A stretch of 38,708 bases of DNA from positions 1-38,708 of the forward strand of contig JAOQIN010000015.1 in NCBI GenBank assembly GCA_026134085.1, read 5' to 3'. Source of the stretch: Candidatus Methanoxibalbensis ujae (GTDB taxonomy: Archaea > Halobacteriota > Syntropharchaeia > Alkanophagales > Methanospirareceae). Below, piece by piece: positions 1 to 8,292 of this stretch. Below the pieces are notes generated by a model that worked only from the letters and a program-made list of their open reading frames with translations, did no database searches and was not told the DNA's origin. Every line of letters begins with the position of its first letter. Positions within the stretch are counted from its first letter, which is position 1. The position numbers were made by a program, and so were the translations under genes.

Positions 1-1
1 A

Positions 2-235
2 TGGGAAGGGATAAGAGTTAAGCTTGTTTCTCCTAGAAACACATCTAAGACATGCCATCTCTGCGCAAGGTTTGAGAACCGATGCAACTTTCTTTTGCGA
101 ACATTGCCAACACACCTACAACGCAGATTTCAATCTGCGAACATTGGCATTAGGGCGACGCTCCCTGATGCCAGAGGGTGCGTAAACCACCCCGTAGGTC
201 TTATGACCTATAACCCCGCGAAAGCTGGGAGTAGT
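2..235 (+). pseudogene. tnpB: TnpB (IS200/IS605-family) C-terminal remnant, cut by window edge
   Basis: The translation from base 2 reads into a typical TnpB zinc-ribbon region: RVKLVSPRNTSKTCHLC, then FCEHC, then YNADFN and finally SANIGIRATL. These pieces lie in frames 2, 3 and 2, so at least two compensating frameshifts break the gene between bases 60 and 136. TnpB is the RNA-guided nuclease of IS200/IS605 and IS1341-type elements, and the CxxC...CxxC ribbon followed by an Asn-rich end is its usual C-terminus. The 5' part lies outside the window. The coding remnant runs into the element's right end, as is normal for this family. I regard it as a dead transposon tail. Confidence 0.75.
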
Positions 236-238
236 TTA
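153..238 (+). mobile_element. Right end of IS200/IS605-type element, probable omega-RNA scaffold region
   Basis: This segment starts with GGGCGACGCTCC and ends with AGTTTA(C). It matches the right half of the 223-bp insertion at 8913-9135. Both copies contain a hairpin with loop CGTAAAC, closed here by GGGTG/CACCC and there by GGGCTG/CAGCCC. This compensatory change indicates selection on RNA or single-strand DNA structure. A second stem follows, CCC..GC-GAAA-GC..GGG. In TnpB elements this 3' end doubles as the guide-RNA scaffold and the TnpA-recognised end; that role is inferred from the family. Confidence 0.6.
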
Positions 239-316
239 CATGAATTACTTTGTTCATTCAATTCAACAGCAGCGACGCTCCTGTTGTGATGGAGAGCGCA
301 GTCCGCGGGCCGTTGG

Positions 317-2020
317 CTACCTCATCTGCCGCAGTCGCCTCAATATGCCGCGGACATACTCATCGTGTTCGAGGTCAACAGTGTCAAACTCCATCAGTTT
401 TGATATCACCTCATTTTCAACTTCACGAAGACCTTTCTCATCTACGGCTTCCATGCGCATGATTATGACGGGCGATGTGTTTGAGCGTCGTATTAAAGCC
501 CATCCATTTGCATGAAGAAACTCAATTTTAACGCCGTCTATGTCATTTCCAGCGTCATCCGTTCTTCGTCTGTATTTTTCCGGATGCTTCGCTGCGAGCT
601 CTCTGAAATATGATTCAACGATATCGCAAACGCGGTTCTTCTCAGCATCGTTCACAACGGGCACGCGAAGCTCGGGAGTGTTCACATATCTGAAGAAATC
701 GGAGAGGAGCTCATCAACGATTTCGTATCCGCCTCTCCATTCGGCATTCTCTCTTCTCCGCATTCGCCTCAGCTCACGTGACACAAGCAGCAACAGCTCG
801 GAAAATGCGAAAACAGCGTCGTCTGCGCGGTTGTTCTTTTTGAAATACACATGACCTGACATTTCACCGCCTGCAATCGCGTCCAATTCAGCCATCTTCG
901 CCTTTATGAAAGAGAAGCCAGTCTTCCACTCAACGGGCACGCCGCCGTTCTCCAGAATGATCTCACGGATGGCATCTGAACACTTCGTGTCAAACACTAT
1001 CTTTGCGTCGGGATGCTCGCTCAAGATGTGCTTGCAGAGCAACGCCAGTATCTGCTCACCGATAATCATCCTTCCGCTCGGCGAGACAGCACCCGCTCGG
1101 TCGCCGTCTGCATCTGAAGCGAGTCCTATATGGGCTCCTCTCCTCCTCACTTCAGCGCGCAGATCATCCAGAAATCGGGGGATTGTGGGGTCGGGGAGGT
1201 GATGTGGGAAATTTCCATCAGGTTCGCAGTAAAGACAGAAGACATCCGCACCCAAATCTCGAAATATTGGCGGTGCAATTATTCCAGTTGTGCCGTTTCC
1301 AGCATCGTAAACCACCTTCAACGCTGCGAGAGGCAGGCGCTCATCCTCAGGAAGACGCTCAACAATCTCATTCGCCGCTCCGATCGCATCGCTCAACGAT
1401 ATTTCGCCAGCAAGCGACTTCAAAGCGAGCTCCTCCCACTTTGAACGCAGCACGACATTCGCAACAATCATGTCGTGATATTTTTTGAAGACCTCATCCG
1501 AAACATCCGCCTTCTCACCCTCTCTCGCAGCACGAGGAAGCGCTCCTCTGCCCGTCCTCAAAAAGGATTCCTCAATACGCTTTGCGTGGCGAAACATCTC
1601 TTTAATGTGCGTTTCTGTTGTGCTCTCACTTCCGACGCACAGCTTGAAGCCGTTCCATTCCTTCTCAAGATGACTGCCTGTCACCTCAACACCGCCGTCT
1701 GCGTTGAAAAGCCAGGTCGCAAAATACATGAGAGGCGTTGAACTCACTTTATCTGATGGAGCAATGTCAACGACACGGACTCCTCGCTGAATCAAAGCAT
1801 TTTCAAACGCAGATTTTATGCGCGGCGAACTCAAACGAACATCCTTACCAACAACAATAACCATATCTTCAGGCTCTTTTCCCCGATATTTCCGCAACAT
1901 CTCAACAAAAGCATGCGCGGTGATCTCGCAAAATTCATCGCTAAGCTGAAAATCTGGATGATTTTCATCCGCAATACCACGAATGTCATTCGCTCTGTAT
2001 GTGCTTTCGTCTATTATCAT
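317..2020 (-). CDS. Phosphomannomutase/phosphoglucomutase (alpha-D-phosphohexomutase family)
   Basis: A 567-residue phosphohexomutase that interconverts hexose 1- and 6-phosphates for glycan and nucleotide-sugar synthesis in the cytoplasm. All four family motifs are visible: the phosphoserine loop TGSH (Ser about 116; the usual form is TASH), the Mg2+ loop DADGDR (303-308), the sugar-binding GEMSGH (385-390) and the phosphate-binding RRSNTSP (511-517). It is longer than the usual ~450 residues because of a roughly 80-residue helical insertion at about 145-230, before VYDAGNGT. The ATG at 2020 is chosen because GGTGGAGG lies 4 bases upstream; an in-frame TTG at 2068 would add 16 low-complexity residues. 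Whether mannose, glucose or glucosamine phosphate is preferred cannot be read from the sequence. Confidence 0.88.
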   Translation of the reverse strand: MIIDESTYRANDIRGIADENHPDFQLSDEFCEITAHAFVEMLRKYRGKEPEDMVIVVGKDVRLSSPRIKSAFENALIQRGVRVVDIAPSDKVSSTPLMYFATWLFNADGGVEVTGSHLEKEWNGFKLCVGSESTTETHIKEMFRHAKRIEESFLRTGRGALPRAAREGEKADVSDEVFKKYHDMIVANVVLRSKWEELALKSLAGEISLSDAIGAANEIVERLPEDERLPLAALKVVYDAGNGTTGIIAPPIFRDLGADVFCLYCEPDGNFPHHLPDPTIPRFLDDLRAEVRRRGAHIGLASDADGDRAGAVSPSGRMIIGEQILALLCKHILSEHPDAKIVFDTKCSDAIREIILENGGVPVEWKTGFSFIKAKMAELDAIAGGEMSGHVYFKKNNRADDAVFAFSELLLLVSRELRRMRRRENAEWRGGYEIVDELLSDFFRYVNTPELRVPVVNDAEKNRVCDIVESYFRELAAKHPEKYRRRTDDAGNDIDGVKIEFLHANGWALIRRSNTSPVIIMRMEAVDEKGLREVENEVISKLMEFDTVDLEHDEYVRGILRRLRQMR

Positions 2021-2218
2021 GGATCCTCCACCTTTTCCCTCCTTCTCATGGGCTCCCTCCTCGCTCAACAGGAACTCAACATATCATCAGCACGGTATTC
2101 CAAATTACTTTGCGTCGGCTAATTCCTTTCAGCAGGTTTCGGACGGGAACTTCCTGATGCACGAAGCAGAGGGGCTCAAAAACCTGATGCAATTGTCAGC
2201 ACAAGCAAGTTGCTCAGC

Positions 2219-3667
2219 TCAGAGACGGTCATGACTGGAGCGGTGGTTTTGATTTTGAACACCACCTACGAGTATTTTCACGCGTATATGAGGCGAATAT
2301 TCAGCCACAGTCACTTCCTGACCGTCTTTTCCGCAGAATCCTATTGATTTTCCCCTGTCATTTCCGATGGCATCTATATTTTTGAGAGTGTCAAGCGTCT
2401 TTCCCGAGAGTGAAACATTTCTCAAGCGCTTTGTGAGCTCTCCATTTTCTATGAGAAAAGCCTCTTCAGCGCTGAACTGAAACTCGCCTTTAACTGTGTC
2501 AACCTCGCCTCCACGCATTCCTTTCGCATATATTCCGAGCTTTATATCTTCAATCATCTCCTCAAACCTCCAGTCCCTCGGCTCCACGACTATGTTGCTC
2601 ATTCTGACAATGGGCATATCACCATAATCAGATGCGCGTGCGTTTCCTGTTGTGGATGTGTTCATTCTGAATGCTGTCTCACGGGAATGAAGGAAGCTGA
2701 CGAGCATTCCGTTGCGAATTATGTCATTTCTTCTCGCTCTGACACCTTCATCATCGTATCTGTAGAAGCCGAATGAGCGTTCTATCGTTGGATCGTCGGC
2801 GACTGTGAGCGATTCAACAGCTATCTGCTCGTTCAACTTTCCTCTCAATATTGATTCCCCGCGGAGCACATGATCCGCCTCGGCGGCATGTCCGAGAGCT
2901 TCATGCATGAATACGCCTGAGAGACGATTATCCATGATGACGGTCATGAACCCGGCAGGCGGCATCTCAGCATAAATCGCACGCACGGCTTTCTCAGCCG
3001 CTCTCACGGCGATGGCATCAGGATCTTCCTCATCTATCAACTCAAATCCAGCCACTGCGCCTGTGTTTTCGCGACCCTCATGCATGACGCCGCCCTTCAA
3101 CGCAAACGCACGCACACGAAAGAAAACGGAGGGCATCTCAGAAATTATGCAGCTACCCTCGGTGTTCGCATATATCTTGCGCTCGTATCCGTCCATATAC
3201 AGGACGGAGACGCTCTTTACAAGCGGAGAATGCTCCTTCGCAGTCTCATATGCCGATTTCACAATATCCTTCTTCTCGCTGACATCAACATCCTCAGGCT
3301 CCTTGCGTGGTTTCAAAATGAAATGTTCATTCACAATCTCCGCAGATGCAACTCCATCCGCAATCACATCATCCACACCACGCACACGCACACGCATGCA
3401 TCGGAGTGCATTGCATATGCTGAGTGCATCCCTCACACAATCTTTCAATCTTGAAATGTCATTTGATGTTGCAAATCCCCATACGCCCTCCCGCAATACA
3501 CGAACACTGAAACCCATGTCCATGCCGAACGATATTTCTCTGAATGTCCCGTCTCTGAAATCAATGACAGATGTGCAGCTCGCCTCAAATCGTATATCAG
3601 CAAAATCAACATCAGACAGCACAGTCAGTGCCCTCCTCATCTCGTCAATTATCGCGGACTCTTCCAT
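2219..3667 (-). CDS. tldD: TldD-family metalloprotease
   Basis: A 482-residue TldD/PmbA-family zinc metalloprotease. The signature HEALGH (an HExxxH-type metal site, about residues 255-260) sits in FMHEALGHAAEAD, and the C-terminal half has the family's beta-rich Gly pattern. In bacteria TldD works with TldE on peptide modification and antitoxin turnover; the archaeal role is less clear, and no tldE lies in this window. The longest reading frame starts at 3688, but a TATA box (TTTATAAA, 3693-3700) lies only about 26-30 bases upstream of the internal ATG at 3667. Transcription should therefore begin near 3670, giving a nearly leaderless start at 3667. The TATA palindrome may also serve the divergent tRNA-Phe. 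Confidence 0.9.
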   Translation of the reverse strand: MEESAIIDEMRRALTVLSDVDFADIRFEASCTSVIDFRDGTFREISFGMDMGFSVRVLREGVWGFATSNDISRLKDCVRDALSICNALRCMRVRVRGVDDVIADGVASAEIVNEHFILKPRKEPEDVDVSEKKDIVKSAYETAKEHSPLVKSVSVLYMDGYERKIYANTEGSCIISEMPSVFFRVRAFALKGGVMHEGRENTGAVAGFELIDEEDPDAIAVRAAEKAVRAIYAEMPPAGFMTVIMDNRLSGVFMHEALGHAAEADHVLRGESILRGKLNEQIAVESLTVADDPTIERSFGFYRYDDEGVRARRNDIIRNGMLVSFLHSRETAFRMNTSTTGNARASDYGDMPIVRMSNIVVEPRDWRFEEMIEDIKLGIYAKGMRGGEVDTVKGEFQFSAEEAFLIENGELTKRLRNVSLSGKTLDTLKNIDAIGNDRGKSIGFCGKDGQEVTVAEYSPHIRVKILVGGVQNQNHRSSHDRL

Positions 3668-3690
3668 CTCCTTCACATCATCCATCAATA

Positions 3691-3702
3691 TATTTATAAA
3701 GT
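3691..3702. promoter_or_regulatory. Palindromic TATA box between tldD and tRNA-Phe
   Basis: TTTATAAA at 3693-3700 is self-complementary. A TATA-to-start distance of about 26 bases predicts a start near 3670 on the minus strand (3 bases before the tldD ATG) and near 3722 on the plus strand (about 20 bases before tRNA-Phe). One site could drive both genes; the bidirectional use is inferred. Confidence 0.55.
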
Positions 3703-3741
3703 AAAAGAGAAGAGAAGGAAGTGATAAAAGAGCGCGAAGGA

Positions 3742-3815
3742 GGGGCCGTAGCTCAGACTGGGAGAGCGCTCGGCTGAAGACCGAGTTGTCCCGAGTTCAA
3801 ATCTCGGCGGCCCCA
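3742..3815 (+). tRNA. tRNA-Phe(GAA)
   Basis: A full 74-nt cloverleaf. The acceptor GGGGCCG pairs with CGGCCCC, followed by discriminator A at 3815. The anticodon stem CTCGG/CCGAG encloses loop CTGAAGA (anticodon GAA), and the T arm is CCGAG-TTCAAAT-CTCGG. No intron is present, and CCA is not encoded. A TATA box at 3693-3700 is correctly placed for transcription. Confidence 0.97.
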
Positions 3816-3955
3816 TGACATGTGAGAGCCGATGGCCGGATCTCATATTCTTTTGTTCTCCATTTCTTATTTGTTCAGTAATTGCTTTCTCGTTTTTGAT
3901 TTTTGTGTCCTCCACCTGCGTCCTCCACCTGCGTTTCGGCTGTGCGTTCAAAATG

Positions 3956-4273
3956 TCAAAATGTTACAATTCTGTCACACTCCTTTACCAGCTCATATAA
4001 ATCCCTCATTGTTGATAACGGACACATTTCCAGTTCAGATTGACGAATTTTCAAACAAGTGCCGCATGCAAGTATTTCGCCTCCACTGTCAACGAACTTC
4101 TGCATTTGTTCTGTTATCCTGAACCTATCTGTGTCCAGAGACTCGCACTCCACACCCCTGGCAAGTAAGAATATTTTCACCTCATCACCCTCGCTCAATG
4201 CAAAATTTCCAAACCGGAAGGCGTTCCATACCGTCTCCGAATCATCTGAATAGATAATGATGCCTATTTTCAT
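3956..4273 (-). CDS. DsrE/DsrF-like sulfur-relay family protein
   Basis: A 105-residue protein with the DsrE/YchN-type fold pattern: beta strand KIGIIIYSDD, the segment ETVWNAFRFGNFAL, a central FLLARGVECES strand, and a conserved ACGTC (CxxC) near residue 80 followed by LKIRQSE. Family members transfer sulfur or bind small ligands as oligomers; which applies here is unknown. The ATG at 4273 is preferred over 4309 because GAGAGGGGG precedes it at good spacing. A close relative occurs as a broken copy in the island at 16641-16943, sharing VWNAFRF, TEQMQ, CLKIRQSE and CPLSTM. It stands alone, downstream of tRNA-Phe on the other strand. Confidence 0.8.
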   Translation of the reverse strand: MKIGIIIYSDDSETVWNAFRFGNFALSEGDEVKIFLLARGVECESLDTDRFRITEQMQKFVDSGGEILACGTCLKIRQSELEMCPLSTMRDLYELVKECDRIVTF

Positions 4274-4424
4274 TTTACCCCCTCTCCAGCATCTTACTGC
4301 TTGGGTCAAGCTACCTTTTTTTTATTTTTTTATATTAAAAAAACTCCCTCCATGACTGAGAGCTTCATCGCTGAGATACCTGCTTCTGAAAAGACAGAAA
4401 TTGCAACGTGACCTCTTCCCATCA

Positions 4425-4489
4425 GCATCCTCAGGAGGTTCCCATTTCATCCACAGAGCTTACCTGAAGCCTTCCATAGGCTCAGAAGG
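4425..4489 (+). repeat. Structured dispersed repeat, copy 1
   Basis: This copy shares GCATCC(T/A)CAGGAGG and the adjoining TTCCCATTTCATC with 10664-10690 (26 of 27 bases). After it, both copies have GAGCTTAC and a hairpin closed by CCTTC/GAAGG (here 4470-4474 with 4485-4489), but loop length differs. It lies in the 316-base gap between the DsrE-like gene and the phosphoesterase gene. It could be a remnant of a small mobile element or a structured RNA. I see no gene in this gap. Confidence 0.55.
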
Positions 4490-4595
4490 TGGATCCCATC
4501 CCCCCTCAATAATAAGACCCGCCTCCTGCCGTGCCTTTAATTATCCTCCAGAGCCAAGGTGAAAAGAAGTTGTATTGAAGGCGCGGTGAGTGGTT

Positions 4596-5096
4596 ATGAA
4601 GATAGGAGTGATTTCGGACACACATGACCGTCTGGATGCGATTGAGAGGGCTGTTGAGGTTTTCAATAATGAGCGGGTGGATGTTGTGATCCATGCAGGC
4701 GATTTCGTATCCCCCTTCACCGAAAAACCGTTCAGAGCGCTGAATGCAAAATTTTACGGAATATTCGGCAACAATGACGGCGATAAACTGCTGCTGAAAG
4801 AAAAATACAGGAGAGTTGGCGTGATAGAGGAAGATCCCCTTGAACTTGAAATACAATCTGTGAGTATCGCGGTCACACACAGGCCTAAAATCGTGAATGC
4901 ACTCTCTCATATCTACGATATCGTGATATTCGGTCACACCCATATGCCAGAAATCAGGACAGGTGAGAGAAAAACAGGCTCAGGCGCAGAAACACTCGTG
5001 ATAAACCCGGGTGAGTGCTGCGGTTACCTGTCAGGTCGCCGGACAGTCGCAATAATTGACATTGATTCATTCTCCGCAGATATACTTGAAATCTGA
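4596..5096 (+). CDS. YfcE/MJ0936-type metallophosphoesterase
   Basis: A 166-residue calcineurin-like phosphoesterase of the small MJ0936/YfcE group. The metal ligands are all in place: SDTHD near the N-terminus, HAGDF, GNND, a conserved THRPK (usual THGH) and GHTHMPE, followed by INPGE. MJ0936-like enzymes hydrolyse phosphodiester model substrates with Mn2+ or Ni2+; the natural substrate is not known. The HGH site is altered to HRP, as in some archaeal members, which may affect metal binding. The ATG at 4596 has GGTGAG at a spacing of 5; a GTG at 4590 would add two residues. It is monocistronic. Confidence 0.88.
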   Translation: MKIGVISDTHDRLDAIERAVEVFNNERVDVVIHAGDFVSPFTEKPFRALNAKFYGIFGNNDGDKLLLKEKYRRVGVIEEDPLELEIQSVSIAVTHRPKIVNALSHIYDIVIFGHTHMPEIRTGERKTGSGAETLVINPGECCGYLSGRRTVAIIDIDSFSADILEI

Positions 5097-5278
5097 TTTT
5101 GGACTTGTGACGCCACACAGCAACAACAGCAGCATCCACAAATTTCAACTGAGGCTACTGATTCAACCCATCTCTCCACCTCTCCACATCCCATTGCATA
5201 GAGGGGCATGCGACAGGAAAAATGCGACAAATAAAGAAAATCATAAAGAAAAAAGAGAGAAAAATTAAAATTGGTTAA

Positions 5279-5752
5279 TCATAATGTTACTCTCTTCCCG
5301 CTCAATATCAACGAATTCGTCGGCAAATGCTTGAGATATACTTCGTAAGTATTGCCGGGAGCCAGAGCGGGACCACCAGCGGTAGTATTGATACTGAGGT
5401 CAGAACATGTTAGACCAGTCGTTGTTTCTGCATAAACATAAAAAGCATCTCCGACCTTGAAGGTAGCACTGACATTTGCGTATGTAGGATTTTTTCCAGC
5501 CTTGCACACAGCAATTTGCCACTCATCCTCCATGAGTGTGTCCCCGCTTGAGTGCACAAGTTTGAAGCAGGAGTTATTCACAACTTGAAAAGTTATCGAC
5601 ACAGAAGGTGGCGTGGCTGTTGGCGGCGTGAACCCTCCGAGCATAGCCATGACGACAGCTGCTATGACGATTGTAGCGGCGACCATGAGGATGACACCTA
5701 TGACAGGAGACACTCCCTTTTTACCTCTCTTCTGCATGTGTCTCTCTCTCAT
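5279..5752 (-). CDS. Archaeal type IV pilin-like protein (DUF1628 N-terminal domain)
   Basis: A 157-residue exported pilin-type protein. The N-terminus carries a class III prepilin signal, KKGVSPVIGVILMV, with predicted cleavage after Gly13, and a continuous hydrophobic assembly helix to about residue 40 (ATIVIAAVVMAMLGG). The exterior domain is Thr/Ser/Asn-rich with three Cys and several NxS/T sequons (for example NNS, NVS, NTT), consistent with glycosylation. A near-perfect Shine-Dalgarno, AAGGAGGTGATG, sits about 8 bases before the ATG. The divergent neighbour at 5966 is a prepilin peptidase, so substrate and processing enzyme are adjacent. The pilus ATPase and membrane platform are not in the window. 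Confidence 0.87.
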   Translation of the reverse strand: MRERHMQKRGKKGVSPVIGVILMVAATIVIAAVVMAMLGGFTPPTATPPSVSITFQVVNNSCFKLVHSSGDTLMEDEWQIAVCKAGKNPTYANVSATFKVGDAFYVYAETTTGLTCSDLSINTTAGGPALAPGNTYEVYLKHLPTNSLILSGKRVTL

Positions 5753-5965
5753 TTTCTTTTCACATCACCTCCTTTCATGAGGATTGAGAGAGTATGCCAA
5801 AAACAATTTCGTGCTGTTCAATTTATTTGAGCGATATTTGCAGGAAAAAATTAAATAATTCGAAATAAAAATTTTTTAAGATGGGAGGATAATGTAGATT
5901 TATGGAAAGATAATGTTGTAATATGTGAGTGATTGATGGAGGATGAGTTGAAATATGAATGAGTG

Positions 5966-6688
5966 ATGTGTGGGGGGATGATTGTGGGCATTGGATATGA
6001 AGTTGAGAGTCTGCTGCGTGTGTGTGTGGGAGGAGTTCTGCTTATTATTGCGGCGATAATGGATATGCGTGAGCGGGAGATATCAGATGTTGTGTGGCTG
6101 ATCATGGTGATTGCATCAGGTGTGTTTCTTCTTACTGACATAATTCTGAACGAGTTTTCGCCGCCGCACATGCTTCTCTCGCTTGGATTTGGTGTTGTAA
6201 TGGGTGCTGTGCTGTATTTTCTGAGATTTGGAGGTGCGGACATAAAGGCTTTGCTCGGGATTGCGCTGCTTTATCCGAGATATCCTGTTTTTGGAGAATT
6301 TCCGCTTTTTGGAGTTCCTCCGGTTGAGGTATTTGTGATGAGCGTTCTGACGAACACTGTCATATCAGGGCTATCTGCGCCTCTGTGGCTTTTTGTGAAG
6401 AATGCGCTGCGTCGTAACTTCTCACCTCTCATGTTCATGGGCATTAAAGTTCCTGCTGATTCTCTCCGTCATCATCGTCATTTCAGACTTATGCATTCTT
6501 TTGATGGCTCATATGTGTGCGGTGGAGTTGAAGTTACTGAGGATGATATCAGGAAAATAGAGAATCTTCATCGTGATGGTATTATTGAAGAAGTGTGGAT
6601 AACGCCCGAACTTCCATTCATCGTTTTCATCGCATTCGGATTCTTCACAGCATTCATCTTGGGCGATATAATTGTCATACTGTTTTGA
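5966..6688 (+). CDS. Archaeal prepilin/preflagellin peptidase (A24 family, FlaK/PibD/EppA-like)
   Basis: A roughly 240-residue membrane aspartic protease that removes class III signal peptides from pilins or archaellins. The first catalytic Asp lies in IMDMREREISD (D33) and the second in FGGADIKAL (D92, the GxGD-type motif with Ala at the third position, common in archaeal members). About six hydrophobic segments are visible, two of them flanking a soluble C-terminal insert of about 65 residues (HHRHF to ITPEL). The start is ambiguous between GTG 5963, ATG 5966 and ATG 5978; all lie after an in-frame stop at 5960-5962. The gene diverges from the pilin at 5279, which supports a shared pathway. 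Confidence 0.85.
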   Translation: MCGGMIVGIGYEVESLLRVCVGGVLLIIAAIMDMREREISDVVWLIMVIASGVFLLTDIILNEFSPPHMLLSLGFGVVMGAVLYFLRFGGADIKALLGIALLYPRYPVFGEFPLFGVPPVEVFVMSVLTNTVISGLSAPLWLFVKNALRRNFSPLMFMGIKVPADSLRHHRHFRLMHSFDGSYVCGGVEVTEDDIRKIENLHRDGIIEEVWITPELPFIVFIAFGFFTAFILGDIIVILF

Positions 6689-6876
6689 GCGAGGCATCAT
6701 CATTTTTTGCTATAATATAAAAATGAAATAAACAAAAAAACACAAAAAAACATAAAAAAAAGCAAAAGAAAAAGAGCAGAAACCGCATGCCACCGCGCAG
6801 CATGCAGCCACTCACAAGCTCACACAGCCACTCACAATGTTCAATGGAAACTGAAGCTTGAGGTGAGTGTGAGAGC
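6689..6876. other. Intergenic, A-rich low-complexity sequence
   Basis: This gap lies between two convergent genes. Bases 6717-6776 are runs of A broken by single C or G; the rest has short direct repeats (CAGCCACTCACAA-like, twice). No gene or RNA is recognised. Confidence 0.5.
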
Positions 6877-8127
6877 TCACTGCTCTGATGCTGATGCGAC
6901 CACTTCGCCTATCAGATATGTGCTTTTTGCCTCTTTCACACGGACATCGCAGAAAGATCCAAGAGGTATGTCATCCCTGAGAACAACTGTTCTGTAGGCG
7001 GGGTCTCGCGCAATCATTCCTCCTTTTCTTCCGGGTTCAGTGACAAGTGCCTCAAGGATTCTCCCCTCCAATGCCTTGTTCTGTTCATAAGCTATTTTGT
7101 GATACAGATCGGAGAACATGCGTGAGCGTCGCTTTTTCTCTCTCTCAAGCAGGTCATTCATACATGCCGCCTCAGTCCCGGGGCGAGGGGAGAATCGTGT
7201 GATATTCACTTTCTCAGCTCTAATGCGCCTGAGAAGGTCAACAGAACTCTCAAAATCCCTCTCAGTCTCAGTCGGATATCCTATGATAAAATCAGTGGAT
7301 ATCGTGCAATATTCAAATCTTGAACGAATAAAATCAACAATATGAATGAAATCACGAACTTTGTATCTTCTGTTCATATCTCTCAGAACTTTATCCGAGC
7401 CTGACTGGACAGGTATATGGAAGAATTTGAAAATTTTTTCTGATTCAAAGGAATCAATAATATCATCAAGATCATGAATCATCGTAAAAGGATTCATCAT
7501 TCCAACTCTTATCCTGAAATCTCCTTTTATTGAAGATAGCTTACGAAGAAGACCGTGCAATCTTTCTTCCAGACCATCCCATCCGTATGCACTGCAGTCC
7601 TGCGCTGTTATCCTTATTTCCTTTGCACCATCTCGCACCATCCTCTCAACAGTTCCGCATATTCTCTCAGGATCATAACTGTGAATTTCACCTCTCGCCC
7701 GCTTCACAATGCAGTATCTGCAGTTTCCAACGCAGCCCTGCGATATGGGGACTATCCCTATGACACCATCAAACGCAATTTCATAAACATCTCTGAGCAA
7801 ACGGGGCTCTATCATTATTGCGTTATCACCCAATACCTCTCTGACCCTCTCAGGCATCGCAGCCGGCATGCATCCCGCAACAATTATATCTCCAGAGCAC
7901 AATCCGCGAATGTATTTCAATCGTTTAATAACATTAAGCTCTGTTCTTTCAGTAACGATGCACGTGTTAATAATGAAAAAATCAGCATCTTTCTCATTTT
8001 TAACTATCTTGCATCCAATTTTTTCAACAATAGCTCTTATTTTCATACTGTCAGCTATGTTTGCAGTGCATCCAAATGTCTCAATATACACCTTCTTGTC
8101 CGGCTGTAATGACTCAATCCACTCCAT
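6877..8127 (-). CDS. Archaeal e-MtaB: tRNA-t6A37 methylthiotransferase (radical SAM)
   Basis: A 416-residue methylthiotransferase that converts t6A to ms2t6A at position 37 of ANN-decoding tRNAs. Domains in order: UPF0004 with cluster Cys at about 20, 56 and 86 (TFGCTAN, NTCIVTE, AGCMPA); radical SAM with GCVGNCRYC (Cys 132, 136, 139); and a C-terminal TRAM domain from about 350 (LEGRILEALV to LIGEVV). The IETFGCTAN N-terminus and total length fit the archaeal/eukaryotic CDKAL1-like branch rather than bacterial MiaB. A TATA element at 8151-8163 predicts transcription starting about 4 bases before the ATG at 8127, that is, an almost leaderless mRNA. Confidence 0.92.
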   Translation of the reverse strand: MEWIESLQPDKKVYIETFGCTANIADSMKIRAIVEKIGCKIVKNEKDADFFIINTCIVTERTELNVIKRLKYIRGLCSGDIIVAGCMPAAMPERVREVLGDNAIMIEPRLLRDVYEIAFDGVIGIVPISQGCVGNCRYCIVKRARGEIHSYDPERICGTVERMVRDGAKEIRITAQDCSAYGWDGLEERLHGLLRKLSSIKGDFRIRVGMMNPFTMIHDLDDIIDSFESEKIFKFFHIPVQSGSDKVLRDMNRRYKVRDFIHIVDFIRSRFEYCTISTDFIIGYPTETERDFESSVDLLRRIRAEKVNITRFSPRPGTEAACMNDLLEREKKRRSRMFSDLYHKIAYEQNKALEGRILEALVTEPGRKGGMIARDPAYRTVVLRDDIPLGSFCDVRVKEAKSTYLIGEVVASASEQ

Positions 8128-8250
8128 TCTCTGTAATTATTCTGTATATGCTTATTATAATAAAAAAAAGTTGGCATCGCTGTGACAGGCTGAGCAATGA
8201 GCATCTGATAGGGCTCCGGGATGAGTCCGACCCCTCTCATGAAGTGCAAC

Positions 8251-8292
8251 GCGCTCTAATCTCTGCGCTCTAATCTCTGCGCTCTAATCTCT
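8251..8292. repeat. Three tandem copies of a 14-bp unit
   Basis: GCGCTCTAATCTCT is repeated three times without change (8251-8264, 8265-8278, 8279-8292). The last copy includes the stop codon and final codons of the AIM24-family gene, so the array grew from the gene's 3' end. Confidence 0.9.

Noticed and set aside
4340-4420. C/D box small RNA
   Set aside because: CTGA-like boxes occur, but no properly spaced C and D box pair was found.
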